DNA from: Argyresthia goedartella
Lineage: Eukaryota; Arthropoda; Insecta; Lepidoptera; Argyresthiidae
Assembly (NCBI GenBank): GCA_949825045.1
Contig: OX463818.1
Span: forward strand, 26,986,906-27,050,905
Direction of reading: 5' to 3'
DNA length: 64,000 nucleotides
Position 1 is the stretch's first letter. The number at the start of each line of letters is the position of its first letter. Made by a program: the position numbers and the translations under genes. The notes beneath the pieces were generated by a model that did not search any database, had not been told where the DNA came from, and saw only the letters and a list, made by a program, of their open reading frames with translations. This document shows positions 54,201 to 64,000 of the stretch, in pieces.

Positions 54201-56865
54201 TTGATGGAGGTAATCCAATATTTACACGATGACAGCGGCGTTCAAACTGTGCCTTTCTCAAACAAACACTGCCTAAATCATTGGTCAAGATGTAAGAGGC
54301 CTAATTATGAAGACATGATAAAACTAGCACATCGTTGGTACGACATCGAGAAATTTTAGATACCTTTGGCTCATTTAAAGAAAATCTCTTTAATAAAATA
54401 TATACCCTATCCAGTATTCACCACCGACGTTTAACCTTAAACCTCTGTGAGATTGTGATCAACCAATATAGGTATGTAATTAAATGTGGCGTGTAAACAT
54501 GAATGATTAGAAAGTGGCGCTAACCGCGTGCGGCGGCGGCATCTGGTGCGGCATCTGGTGTTGCGGCGGGTGGAACTGCTGCGGAGACTGCGGCTGCATG
54601 TGGTGCGGCGGCGGCCCGCGCGGGCCCCACTCCGGGCCCCGCGGCCCGGGTGGTCCCTGCGGCCGCTGCATCTGCGGCGGGCCCTGGAACTGTTGCGGGG
54701 TTGGTTCAATTTCAGAGTTTTCAGAGTTATTTAAACGTGTGTTTCGAGAGAATAAGGGGGTCAGCTTTGATAAGATTACTAGATTGACTTATTGATAGTC
54801 GGTAATAGCAGTTTGCTTTAATTTGGAAAGTATGCTTACATTTTGGATGCCGCACCGCCACTAAGAAATATGAGCCGTGCGGTAATTTTGCTGTACTCAC
54901 TCAACAAGTTTTCAAAGCATCAATTTCAAGTATATAAATAGCTTCCTCTTGCTTTGCTGACTATGATCAACTAACCTGCATGGGTGGCCTATGTCCAGGC
55001 GGGGGCCCCTGATGTCCTGGCGGGGGGCCCTGCTGGTGTTGCATATGGTGCGGCGGGGGGCCCTGCTGGTGCTGCATGTGATGCGGGGGCCCCGGCGGCG
55101 GGCCCCTCATCTGGTGGTGCGGCCCACCGGGGCCCTGCATCATCATACGGCCGGGCGGTCCGTTCGGCCCTGGGCCGTTGGGGCCAAAGAATTCTGTTTG
55201 GAGAAAGTAAAGTTGTAAATTAATGAGCAATGACTTGACAAACCATCAAGGTCCCTTTTTATCGCAGTCGTGCAGTTATGAGAGAAACTTTAAAAGCGCC
55301 AAATTGTAACCTACATATATATTAAATGATGTCCTTACCTCCCGGATGAGGGCCCCCTGGGCCGCCAGGGTGCGGACCCCGCATCCCGCCCGGCCCATTC
55401 GGTCCGGGGGGTGTGGCGCGGGTCTTCGACTGACTCTCAAACTGGTTCAGTGCCTGCAATGATGTGGGGTGTATTGTTACCAATGAAAAGGCGAAATAGA
55501 ACTCTCGTGACCGGCCTGACCAAAGAGCCTGAGCGCAACTTATGTTGAAGGGCGCGTAGATGGGTATAACACTAAGGATTTAAAAAATTGTCGTTGTTTT
55601 TTAAGACTACTCGTGGTTTAAGGCGTAACTGTCATTTCATCACGATTCGTGTGGCCGTACGAGCATTTAAAACCAACGAACAAGAAAACTTAGGGGCAAA
55701 AAGTAATTACAAAAAACTGTAGGAACTGGGCTTCGGTACCAGTCACTAACCGATTGCGGATCCGCCGTCAAACCAATTACACTACCGACGATAACAACAG
55801 CTGCCGCGACAATTTCCTTTATAATATCATCACGTTACTTGTATCGGATTGAAAAACGTATCTTGTATGGGGACCCCCTTTAAAATCTCGTGTTAAGTGC
55901 GCACCGCTAACTTGGTAGCAACGATACCATTGCTAGGTTAAAAAATATTTTACCCAAAAGCTGGGAATAAAACATGTTTTCAGTCATATAATACCTGCCC
56001 CAAATTATCAAGGCATAAAGCTATATATATATCAAAACCAAGTATTTTTAGGGACAAATAATACGGTATTTGACAAGGTACTCCAATAAATCTATTAACG
56101 TCTCTCAAGCTGAACCTATTTCAACAAAACTCATTTTTGTGTTGAAAAGACAGCTATTTTGACTATGACGTCACATCCTAGTATTTCATAGAACGTGTGA
56201 ACCAAATTAGCGATTTGAAAGTTCCTGAAAATTATCTATTTTGACTAGTAGTCAAATACCGTATTGAGCTTGTTGTGTAATTTCTTCAATAATACCTAAA
56301 AGCACCAAAAAGTGACGATTATGGGATGGAGTAGGGACGACTCCATGTCAAAAGTGATTCCCTGTGTCTTGGGTACTAGACAACGATGCACATACTTATA
56401 TAGATAAATATTATACCTAGATAGATAAACAACCATGACTAGGGTACAAACATCCGTTCTCGTCAAACAAATATTTACCCCCACCGGGACTCGAACCCTT
56501 AGCTTCGTAGGCAGGGTCACTGCCGTCTCGGCCATTCGGGTCGTCAAACTTAATACCTTTTGCTCTACGTGTTTTTACAGTTAATTCGAATCTACGTACA
56601 ATATACAAATACAAATCTGCGTATCGTGCTTTCGACTCTCTTATCTCACCTGCTTGGTAGGCAAAGTCACAACTGGATGCTGTCCATGAATCTCCTTCTT
56701 TGGCAAGCGGTCCATGACCATCCTGAGCGACTGATCTGAACCCAGCGAGATGACGCAAAACCCCTTCGACTGGCCATTGGCCCTGTTCTCGAAGAACTTG
56801 ACATCTTGAAAGTCGTTTACGCCAACGTCGTTGACGACGTTAGCGATGTCAGCGTCGGTAGCCCA
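42206..56865 (-). CDS. CPSF6: CPSF6 (cleavage factor Im 68 kDa subunit), 13 exons, 5' end outside the recognised region
   Basis: Nuclear pre-mRNA 3'-end processing factor; with the 25-kDa CFIm subunit it binds UGUA elements and steers poly(A)-site choice (family knowledge). Exons in transcript order: 56650-56865, 55339-55453, 54976-55193, 54525-54689, 53980-54088, 53249-53359, 52829-52941, 51811-51930, 51191-51306, 50509-50620, 48327-48565, 43085-43189, 42206-42392. All junctions are GT-AG, phases agree, and the total is 1926 nt (641 codons plus TAG at 42206-42208). Exon 1 here holds the second half of the RRM ([14 protein letters not shown]). The middle is Pro/Gly/His/Gln-rich, including [42 protein letters not shown] and [17 protein letters not shown] form the conserved block, and an RS/RE tail follows. 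The N-terminal ~100 residues were not found. Confidence 0.93.
42571..42738. repeat. MITE in the last CPSF6 intron
   Basis: Facing arms of about 70 bp (GCGAAGTGCGAGTTTTCAAT... / complement GCAAGTGTGAGTTATCAAT) with AGTCACGTGAC near the centre on both sides. No clear target duplication. Confidence 0.65.
42943..43015. repeat. Perfect 34-bp-arm hairpin with 5-base loop
   Basis: Arms 42943-42976 and 42982-43015 are exact complements, beginning CGCGCAGCTATGGAGATTAT; the loop is AAACC. It lies in the last CPSF6 intron, 70 bases downstream of a 3' splice-distal exon. Confidence 0.85.
43238..43513. repeat. MITE with GGTCTGTTCACTTAGA TIRs
   Basis: Outer arms (GTCTGTTCACTTAGA(T/C)AGCGCC) and inner arms rich in CGAGCGC and CCAATCG both face inward. 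Intronic in CPSF6. Confidence 0.65.
43807..46157 (+). mobile_element. hAT DNA transposon, 2351 bp, in a CPSF6 intron
   Basis: A perfect 8-bp duplication GTTCAGGA (43799-43806, 46158-46165) and TAGGGCATGCA terminal repeats identify a hAT element. Both subterminal regions are packed with ACCCGG motifs: CCCGGGTATACCCGGGT on the left, and CCGGGTGCACCCGGTGCACC on the right. These are probable transposase-binding sites. It reads opposite to CPSF6. Confidence 0.9.
44161..45742 (+). pseudogene. hAT transposase, one frameshift, N-terminus lost
   Basis: Two overlapping frames (44161-45129 and 45110-45742) make one hAT transposase, broken by a -1 shift near 45105-45120. Visible are the first catalytic Asp ([19 protein letters not shown]), the second ([14 protein letters not shown]), [12 protein letters not shown], an acidic loop, [13 protein letters not shown], and the C-terminal dimerisation region with the catalytic Glu ([19 protein letters not shown]). 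The BED zinc-finger end expected upstream is reduced to fragments before a stop near 44150. Otherwise it is well preserved, so inactivation looks fairly recent. Confidence 0.85.
46580..46809. repeat. 230-bp foldback MITE with CAGTCAGCA TIRs and TA target
   Basis: TIRs of about 105 bp begin CAGTCAGCA(T/G)CA(A/G)ATATATG and meet almost at the centre (GTCAACATCC...GGAAGTTGAC). TA flanks both ends (46578-46579, 46810-46811). I recall this as a very abundant lepidopteran family. Confidence 0.82.
46812..47475. other. CPSF6 intron sequence, unassigned
   Basis: No exon-like or repeat structure was recognised in this stretch. Confidence 0.35.
47481..47935 (+). repeat. Lepidopteran dispersed repeat (SINE-like) in CPSF6 intron
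   Basis: Starts with the core GTGTCGGACTCTCACACGAA and ends GACAGACGGGCAGCGGAGG... then TTCGGGTACGGAATCCTAAA. This 5'-to-3' arrangement is what I remember of a widespread lepidopteran SINE-like family. It includes a tRNA-like GGTTCGAAC segment near 47553. Confidence 0.55.
48781..50508 (-). repeat. Tandem array of CPSF6 exon-end + 5' splice-site copies
   Basis: About 17 units of 67 or 70 bp lie directly downstream of the exon at 50509-50620 (minus strand). In each, the first ~42 bases copy the exon's last codons (TLVT(A/V)ISLIKQSK) and the next ~22 copy the start of the intron, with a consensus donor AAG|GTACGT (67-bp units) or AAGAAG|GTATGT (70-bp units). Unit landmarks (GCTCTGCTT on plus) fall near 48786, 48854, 48924, 48991, 49058, 49128, 49195, 49265, 49335, 49973, 50040, 50110, 50177, 50244, 50311, 50378 and 50445. 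The ninth is split by a LINE fragment. Confidence 0.92.
49354..49915 (-). mobile_element. 5'-truncated LINE 3' end inserted in the array
   Basis: On the minus strand it encodes the C-terminus of a LINE ORF2 ([16 protein letters not shown]...[20 protein letters not shown]) with a stop near 49637. A 3' UTR and an AATAAAGAAATTATGAAAAA-type end follow. The 6-bp target duplication AGCGAT lies at 49348-49353 and 49916-49921. Confidence 0.82.
50834..50990. repeat. MITE with CTTGG..GGAAATG TIRs
   Basis: Facing arms of about 38 bp (CTTGGAAGGAAATGCTAGAA / complement CTTGGCTGGAAATGTTAGAA, then AATAAATG(A/C)TGGCAACAT). In a CPSF6 intron. Confidence 0.65.
52105..52285 (+). repeat. SINE-like fragment in CPSF6 intron
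   Basis: CCACCAAGTTGGCTCAGTGC...GGGTTGAT and, further on, CCGTTAGACCACGGAGCCAT resemble a tRNA-related lepidopteran SINE as I remember it. Degenerate; low certainty. Confidence 0.3.
53395..53640 (+). pseudogene. LINE ORF C-terminal fragment in CPSF6 intron
   Basis: [18 protein letters not shown] followed by a TSGQTN and [11 protein letters not shown] stretch resembles the C-terminal end of endonuclease-reverse transcriptases of RTE/R-type lepidopteran LINEs (the GRWT..V.EW.PR motif). Only this end remains. Confidence 0.45.
55690..55965 (+). repeat. Diverged dispersed repeat in CPSF6 intron
   Basis: Contains GTATCTTGTATGGGGACCCC, matching the internal CTCTTGTATGAGGACCCCC of the copy at 47481-47935, and a CGGATCCGCCGTCAAACC segment upstream. 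Boundaries are uncertain. Confidence 0.4.
56296..56580 (-). repeat. tRNA-related SINE in CPSF6 intron
   Basis: On the minus strand a B-box-like GGTTCGAGTCCCGG precedes a body ending in ACCCAAGACACAGGG...ATCCCATAATCGTCAC. An open frame of 83 codons runs through it by chance. The tRNA-derived 5' part followed by this body fits a lepidopteran SINE that I recall. It lies 70 bases downstream of the RRM exon. Confidence 0.5.
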
Positions 56866-59800
56866 CTGTAAACATGCCGAAAGGAAAAATTGGAATCGGA
56901 ATCGGTGCTGCCATTAGAAAGTGATAGTGGTCTGAATGAACGTGAGACGAAATTAATATTTTCATAATGGCCGAGCTGGTTCTTTCAGTTGGCTCGAGGG
57001 ATCAAATCTTGTTTTAACATAATCTGGTTGGTTTATGCACAATTTCGTTTTTAAATATTAGTAGGTATTTTGCTTTTAAAGTAGAATTCTCCCCAGAAGC
57101 GTTGGCATTGGCACACAATGACAGTACCTACCCAATACGGGACTGTCGTGGCTGAGGAAATGTGCGTCATGCTGTGCCTCACACACGTATTGAAGAGATC
57201 TTTTGATTTTGTGCTGCGCATGTCAACCCGATTCTGCTTAAACCAGTGACAATAAAAATATATCGAGTACGCCTGCATCACGTTTATTGAGACACCTATC
57301 ACTTATCAGTCTGTAGAATGTAATGGAGATATACATACGTGTTCATCAACCCTTGAAGCTTCGATAAATGAAACGCACTGATCTCCCATGTATCAAACTA
57401 GGTGTGTGTTTTTTTTGTTACACTTAGCGGCTGTAGGAATATTCAAATAATAATAATTTGATTCTTCCTAAACCGCGCTAAGACTTGAAAGCCCATAAAT
57501 GGCCTCGGCTGAAGACTAATATTATTACGTACCTGTGACGAAGACCCGACATGTGACCTAAATCCGAATCTATAAAACACCATTGCTTTTTTTCCCGCCT
57601 AACATACCAAATCTAACAAAATCGTTCATCCATCATGCGAGACTTTGCACCTAGAAACATGGACTACTAATATTTATTCATTTAATAAAATTATTATAAA
57701 TGTTCTATTCGCAGGTGATCTGACTAAATGAATGCAAGGAGGTCTAACCCCGCAACTATTTTCTTATTATTTCTCTCTCGTCTATTCATAGGATTTAGCC
57801 GGCTGGAGTAAAGGAAAGAGATGTATTGTGACTAGTACTTTATTTTCTTTATCACAGAGTATTTTTATTATATTTATCCAAAGCATCATCGTATCATGTA
57901 ATTATCGGCTATCCATCAAATCGAACAGTTGTATTCGCTGGGAAAAAGTAAAGTTCTGCACAGATTTAGAGAAATGTAAATTGTTATCAATCACACTAAA
58001 ATGATTCAGTGAAACATTCATGAGAAGCGTCATATAAAACATATAAGCAAATTGACCAAAAAATAATCTACTTGGCAATATTTTAAATGCAATCTTAACA
58101 TTTTTCCTCAATAATACGTGGTCTTACTACGTGACGTAGTTTTACATAAGACTACATTGGAACATTTAAAAAGTATAAAATACGTAATTTATAATTTAAA
58201 TGATTACACAGGGAAAATACATGTCCGATCACCACCGTATTAGGTTATCGCCATTCTCTATGAATAGCAGGTACAACTAGTACATTTTTTTCAATTCAAT
58301 ACGCTAAGCGCCTAAAATCTTGTTTTCATAAAAAAACGCGAACATTAAGCACCGAGCAATGTTTAGTACCTAGATATAAAATAAACGTAGTTTTCACAAT
58401 GCATCTGAATATCACAGGACTAGGGTTTTTACAGAAGATTATTAGATAGAAATTCACCTGTGATTAGTAAACATTAGGGGACGGTAGATAGGAATGTACA
58501 AATAATTTCATATCCCTTTTATAGACTGTAACAGTTTTCGTGTCAGAAAAATATCAAACGGTACACCAATTTTGTTTCATCAAATATGGAAAAACAGAAC
58601 TACAGAAAATAACCACATGACATCTTACCTCAAACCCAACCTGATGACGAAGTGAATAAATTAATATTTAAACAACAACCAGAATCTAAAACTCTCTCCA
58701 ACTTCAGCAAAGTTGCACATATTACTTTAGTTTTTGGTTTTTCAATATAAAAATACGTATTTATTATTGGATCGAATAAAATCGATCGAAAAACAGTGAC
58801 CCTTACAACTTGCTTTGACTGTTTATACACCCGATATAATGATGAATATTTAGCCTACAGAAAGGAACGCATGTGTATAGGGTAGGTTAATAACTAAAGC
58901 TACGCATGAAGGCAGACAAAGATAGATACCAATTAAATATAGCAGGCTATTTCTGCAAACACTTTGGATGACAAAACATTTCATGTTAAAAACAAATAAA
59001 TAAATAAAAAAGAGGTCACACATAAAAATATTGGCAGTGACCGCATCACAATTCAGACATTTCAAAACCAGTGTAGTATGTGAATTAAAAATCATTTACG
59101 TTAACACATAGATGAAGTGCCTATAACGATGAGATCGAGTACAGCATAAACCAAAATAAATAAAATATGTATGTACATACAAATTACACTCGCTCATACA
59201 TCACCAAACAACTTACAACAAACGAAAGACTTGTAATTTAGCCAACATGCAATATAAGTTTCCTTACGATATTATGGAATGGAAAGTAAATAAGAGATAT
59301 TTACGCAGCACATAGCTATGGTCTGTACAGCAGCGACAATGTAGCCGTTTTCGACATTATCATAAGAATACCATGCGTGATCAATTTTACTATTATTTTT
59401 GTTCATGTTAGAATAAAGTAATATGTAGTGATAATCTTTACAACTTTTAATACACTAGTCTTAATTTTTTCTAAACCCTGATTTTAGAAACTGACAAGTG
59501 AGTGGGTAAATTGTAATCTGACACAAAATAGATAAATAAGCTACATAATCTAACAACTTGTAACTATTACTAAAATGTGATCTAAACTAACGTCAGCATT
59601 CTCAAACATGTACAAAAACCCTAATGTCCATGTAAATATCTCTTCATTTAATTTAAATGTTACCTTAAAATTTGCATAAAATATTTGTGTCGATAAAATG
59701 TAATCAGTCCGTAAAAAATAAACAAAAATTAATGTTAACAGTTGACCATACACGTGGCAATAATTAGACTCCTGTGTCAGAAGCAAGCACGTGTATGTTA

Positions 59801-59875
59801 TTGAAAGGAGAGGTAATAAAAATTATGTAAGACCTAGGCCAACTTGTAATATGTTCAGCCGCCGAGTTAAAAAGA
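56866..59875. other. AT-rich sequence upstream of the RRM exon (probable CPSF6 intron)
   Basis: The RRM exon begins with an AG acceptor in mid-domain, so at least one coding exon lies further right. I looked on the minus strand for the first RRM half (a YVGNLTW-like end with a donor in phase 0) and did not find it. No other gene is visible. Confidence 0.45.
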
Positions 59876-60110
59876 AGGCACTTTCCTCATGAAGCGACTT
59901 CGCACGCTCCATATCGTATCGGCTGCCGATATAAATTGTTCTGACATCCGAATATGAAGCAATGTGAATGCAATTAAAAATCACAAAATGCATCTATCTA
60001 ACCAAAACATCAAATTGCAGTCGGATCGTTTCATTCGGACTTGAGAGCAATTTATATCGGCAGTCGGATCGATGTCGAGCGTGCGATATAGATTCATGAG
60101 GAAAGTGCCT
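59876..60110. repeat. 235-bp foldback MITE
   Basis: Outer arms AGGCACTTTCCTCATGAA and inner arms CTGCCGATATAAATTG face inward and together make long imperfect TIRs. No target duplication identified. Confidence 0.72.
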
Positions 60111-61238
60111 CAGAGTCTCATAGGGAAAATACTATTTTATTGTTTTTTTGTAAAAATACGTTCATATTAATTTCTGGACTCCATCTTAACTTGGCGTAAC
60201 TAAACTTTGGCTTAAATTGGGTCCATAATCACACAACTAAGCAAATAGAAGCTATTTAGTTGTGCAAATAAATTGTTAACTATACCCAATAATCAGGTTG
60301 ATAAAGTAAAATCATCATCATTTCAGTTTGTGGAAAGGGTTAATGTAATTAAATTAATTACAATATGAACCGAAATAAATGATTTGCTTTAGCAACTCTG
60401 AAAATGTGTGGAATATCAACCAATATTACATACTTACGTTAAAAACCGGTATATTTATGATACTTTTAGAAGGGTCTCCATGACTATTAATAATTTATAT
60501 GGATTTGAAAGAGTTAAAATAAATATATTTTAATTTTCAATCTAACCTGAAGTATAGACCACATCTTAAAGTAAACACAGCAATATTTTTTAAGGACAGT
60601 GAAAAATTATTGTATTCTAAAGAATTTTAAATATCTAGTTCTTAGTTTAGAATAGTTTTCCACTGTATTACCATTATATAATATCGCTAAGGCAATCAGA
60701 TGATTAGGATCAAAAGTGCATAACTTCCATTAATTTCAGGACAATAATTAGGTGGGACAGAAAACAATATAATAATTTAGTTTTGGGTCTCATCCCAACC
60801 AACAAACCATTTTGCTAATATAATGAGAAGAATTTGTGCTAATGAAACAAAAAATAATCCTATTATTAATAGATATATTACAGAAAATGGCATTGCATTC
60901 TTAATTGCACTTTTGTTAATATATGGCAGGGATAGCACTTACTTTTCAAAGATCATTAAACTGTATTCTATTTTAACATAATATTTTTTTAATACTTTCG
61001 AAATGAGAAACAGACTTTAAGGTAATGGTATTAAAACTGTACAATATAAGTTAATATAAGTATATTACAGCAACCCCATATACTCCAACAAGATATATCT
61101 ACCTACATAACAAAATGTATGCATATCTCTGTGTAAATTATTGGAAAAATATACTAGACAATTATTATTTAAACAGCATGTATCTAGTATTATTACAAAG
61201 TCAATTCAATACATATAATTTTGCCACTCTGAAGATAG
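60111..61238. other. Unassigned AT-rich sequence
   Basis: No gene, tandem repeat or clear inverted repeat was recognised. Confidence 0.35.
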
Positions 61239-61246
61239 ACGAAAAC

Positions 61247-63239
61247 TAGGGATGTAACGATTCCGACTCCGATACCGATATAATCGGCAATAATCGGCAT
61301 CGGTGATTATGATACTACGTATATCAAACAGTTCGAAAAGCGCACGACATGAGCGACATGAGCGACGCGAGCGACGATGTAGAGAACCGCGCCTGCGCCT
61401 GCTAGTTAGCGAGATGGCAATGCGGCGCCGGTTCACAGTTTTTGCATTGCATAGCTTTGGCTGAGCGATGTAGTGTTTCACTTCACCGCTGTTCTAATGT
61501 TTCTAATGTCTGCTCATGGACTTGATAAAAAAATTGAGCTGAAGAGTTACTGTCTAGATAGTATTTCCTTTTGAAGGAGAAAAGCATAGCGGTGAAAGCA
61601 TAGCTCAAAACTAACGTCAATTATTTCAAGATTGGAATATTAACAAACAGTTACGAGCTATAATAACAGATAATGCACCCAACTTGGGCCTTGCTGTAAC
61701 ACAAGTAGGAGAGAAACGTATCAGATGTATGGCGCTCTCTTTACAATTAGTGCTGAAGAATGAGACAATACATGACATGATTACAAAGGCGAGATCTATT
61801 ATTGGCCACTTCAGTCATTCAACGTCAGGTCGCAAAATCGTAAGAGAAATGCAAAAATCTCATAACATTCCTTGTCACAAGCTCATCCAGGATGTCAGTA
61901 CTCGCTGGAATCCTACCCTTCAAGCTCTTAGAAGACTTAAAGAGCAGCAAGTTGCAGTTCAAGCTTTGTTACCTCATGTAAAATGTTGAACTGAATTGGC
62001 TACAGAAGAATGGATATTGAAAGAACAAGATGACTCAATCTTGACTTATTTTAAAGAAGCTACAAAGTCTTTCAGTGAAGTCTGCTTGCTTGACGCTTTA
62101 CCTCTGGTCACCAGTTTGAAGATGAAGAATCGGCAGACCGCGGACGACAGTTATAGTCCAGAACATTATACCTTTGTTGAGAATTTGATAGCCGGAATCA
62201 ATAACAGATTTGCGTACGTTCACTCTAAAATCTACAAGTATTCAGGCATAATCATAATGAATTACAAATACAAACAGGGATAATGTAGATTATGTTCCTG
62301 TAGAGTCTCAAGATAATATTGTCTCAGGTGTTTGGAGTGCCTGTGACAGTTTGATTGAAGAGACAGAAGAAGAGGAGCCTTTATCAAACTGTCTGCTCAT
62401 CCTGAACAAGAAGAGGTGGAATCTTGTACAAGAAGTACAAACATCCCATTAAACAAGATCGAAAGGATTATTGGCGCAATGAAAAAAATTCTAGACCATT
62501 TTCATGTTCCTTGCATCCGAACCATCCCAACATATACACAGTGTAAACTCCATGTAACATCACTTGATTTAATGACAAACTACCTAAAGCGTCGACATCA
62601 CTAGGCTTTGGTTGGTTCAGCTTGTTTCCCATACAATGATACACGCTATATAGCATTACAGCCATTCTCAATAGTTGCCAAAATTAGTAAAAACTGCGCA
62701 GCTGGTAGGTTCTTTTGTCACTTTATTATCCTAGCCCATAATAAACTTGATTGTTGGCATTATACATACCTAACTTTCTAAGAAATCCGTTCTTTTGTTT
62801 ACAAATTAGGATTGCTTGAAATTGTTGTCAGTAGAGGTCATGGATTATCTATACGTTATCATTTTCTTAGTTGCTCACAAACTTTCAAACTGTAAAACTA
62901 ACACTAGTCTGAAATAAACTTTTTCTATTTATAATACAGATTTTTCTTCTCTGCATTTAACAACTCTCTATAACGTCAAAATATACACAATCATTTAAGG
63001 GTCCTTCTAAAGAGTTTACACTGTATATGCCATGACCATAGTGACTTTTCTTTGTAGAAAATATTAACAAAAAATGTCCCCTGACTGAGGATAGGTAACT
63101 TTTATGCATAATAAGCACACAATTAATTATTAGTTTGCTTTATCATCTACTAGGCTATCAATATCGGTGTCGTCGATAATTTACTACAAAAATTGGTATC
63201 GGTATTGTATCGGCTAAATTAGGTATCGTTACATCCCTA
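61247..63239 (+). mobile_element. Decayed hAT (Ac/ZBED-like) DNA transposon, 1993 bp
   Basis: TAGGGATGTAACGATNCC terminal repeats and a perfect 8-bp duplication ACGAAAAC (61239-61246, 63240-63247). CCGATA/TATCGG motifs crowd both subterminal regions. The transposase inside is fragmentary. Confidence 0.9.
61630..62450 (+). pseudogene. hAT transposase remnant (ZBED-like)
   Basis: Reads ITDNAPNLGLAV (second catalytic Asp region), RCMALSLQLVLKNE, IIGHFSHSTSGR, KLIQDVSTRWNPTLQAL (first fragment, stop at 61987), then ATEEWILKEQ...FKEATKSFSE...LDALPLVTSL. An acidic EETEEEEP segment follows in shifted frames. The BED finger, the first Asp and the C-terminal catalytic Glu/dimerisation region are missing. 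Confidence 0.78.
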
Positions 63240-63247
63240 ACGAAAAC

Positions 63248-63850
63248 CAATATATATCCCACAAATGCCACTTGAGCCTATTTAACAGTCACTTGTGCTA
63301 GCTTTGGTAGAACCCCTATAATTTACTGAAACATAAGGTAAACAAGCTCTTTGACAAATTGAAGAGCTTTACAAAGATTCTCAATCTTTAGATCTGTCTG
63401 GAGGACTCTCTCAGAACTAATAGCATGCTAACAACCAACCAAGAGATATTTTACCTATCCTAGAGACCATGCCAAGTTTCTTTTGCTATCTTTCTCGCAC
63501 CTATGCAGGTGTGGTGAGATAAAAGTGACAGCTTGCTCTAAGCCAAAGAAACTTGGTGCAAACTGTATGGCTAAGGCTCAAACTCTGAACATGTTGATAG
63601 CATCCTTCCAGTTCTGACTGAGCATTTAAAGCCTATCACTGCTGCTTCAGCCATCACATCAATTGCACAGAGAATCCTTATTTTATTGTTCCTGAGTAAC
63701 ATGAAATTGGTCAGTATGCACTTTTATGATCATCGACTGTCCAGATTTGAAACTAAATTACTATCATATAGTGAGTCAATCTAATTGCCTTTCAAAATGT
63801 TTTATTGTGAAGTTCTGTTACTGATAATGCTAGGAGGAACTTGGTTGGTA
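63248..63850. other. Unassigned sequence with a small inverted repeat
   Basis: CCAAGTTTCTTT at 63473 faces AAAGAAACTTGG ending near 63555, a possible 83-bp foldback. Nothing else was recognised. Confidence 0.35.
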
Positions 63851-63995
63851 GTAAGACCCGCAAAATGCTAATAGGCGTGACCATTCCATACAATTTTGTT
63901 TAAATGCTAAAACATGGCTCTTATTTCTGAACACATAATGTCCATGAGAGTTCACGCGCCTTGATGTAACGCCTATTATCATTTTGCGGGGCTTA
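63851..63995. repeat. Foldback MITE at the window edge
   Basis: Arms GTAAGACCCGCAAAATG(C)TAATAGGCGT and, at 63969-63995, the near-complement GCCTATTATCATTTTGCGGG. It may extend past the window end. Confidence 0.6.
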
Positions 63996-64000
63996 GCGCG

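Noticed and set aside
54514..54795. Gly/Cys-rich plus-strand frames opposite Pro-rich exons
   Set aside because: Antisense of Pro/Gly/His-rich CPSF6 exons with phase-matched splice sites on the minus strand.
56460..56540. Possible tRNA gene (B-box-like GGTTCGAGTCCCGG on minus)
   Set aside because: No cloverleaf or acceptor stem could be folded by eye; fits a SINE head instead.
56296..56547. 83-codon minus-strand frame
   Set aside because: It runs through a tRNA-related SINE and past the exon donor at 56649.
56866..64000. Search for the first CPSF6 exon(s)
   Set aside because: No minus-strand segment with the first RRM half and a phase-0 donor was recognised; it probably lies outside the window.

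Overview
The window is animal, almost certainly insect and most likely lepidopteran, nuclear DNA. It holds one spliced host gene on the minus strand and a very dense set of nested, mostly decayed transposable elements. The order-level call rests on the insect-type transposon content, an errantivirus/baculovirus-F-type envelope relic, and repeat families I remember as abundant in moths and butterflies. I could not run a search.

Host gene (42206-56865, minus): 13 consecutive exons with matching phases encode the last 641 residues of CPSF6 (cleavage factor Im 68 kDa subunit). They cover the second half of the RRM, a long Pro/Gly/His-rich middle, the conserved SEAEFEE...SLIKQSK...DDRCK block and an RS/RE-rich tail. 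The first exon(s) lie beyond the right edge or in the AT-rich sequence right of 56866. The intron after the SLIKQSK exon is filled with about 17 tandem 67/70-bp copies of that exon's own 3' end together with its 5' splice site.

Left part (1-14000): a decayed intron-bearing DD-E transposon with long TIRs (192-2453) is followed by a 10.9-kb FLYWCH/MULE (Phantom-like Mutator) element (3040-13960, TSD GTATGTAA). The MULE has been hit by a poly(A)-ended insertion, by a 3.35-kb non-autonomous LTR element (4960-8307, TSD ACAA), and by a 4.9-kb TIR-bounded block (8767-13712). That block is a hierarchical array of ~22-bp modules carrying ACTTG/ACTTT and forming small hairpins.

Middle (14000-42000): two decayed jockey-type LINEs (15340-18066 plus; 26050-28960 minus); a gag+protease-only LTR element (23278-25363, minus); and a solitary, broken envelope-type gene (30814-40515). 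The envelope gene has been opened by an apparently intact Ty3/Gypsy element (31321-37748, 801-bp LTRs, TSD ATAT) and by three TIR elements with their own TSDs. The Gypsy LTR carries heat-shock-element-like sites upstream of a TATA box. Both LTR elements place the slippery heptamer GGGAAAC directly before the gag stop.

Right part (42000-64000): CPSF6 introns carry a hAT element (43807-46157, TSD GTTCAGGA) nested in a MITE, several foldback MITEs, SINE/LINE scraps and a perfect 34-bp-arm hairpin. Beyond 56866 there is AT-rich sequence with a MITE and a second, decayed hAT element (61247-63239, TSD ACGAAAAC). No tRNA, rRNA or CRISPR feature was found.
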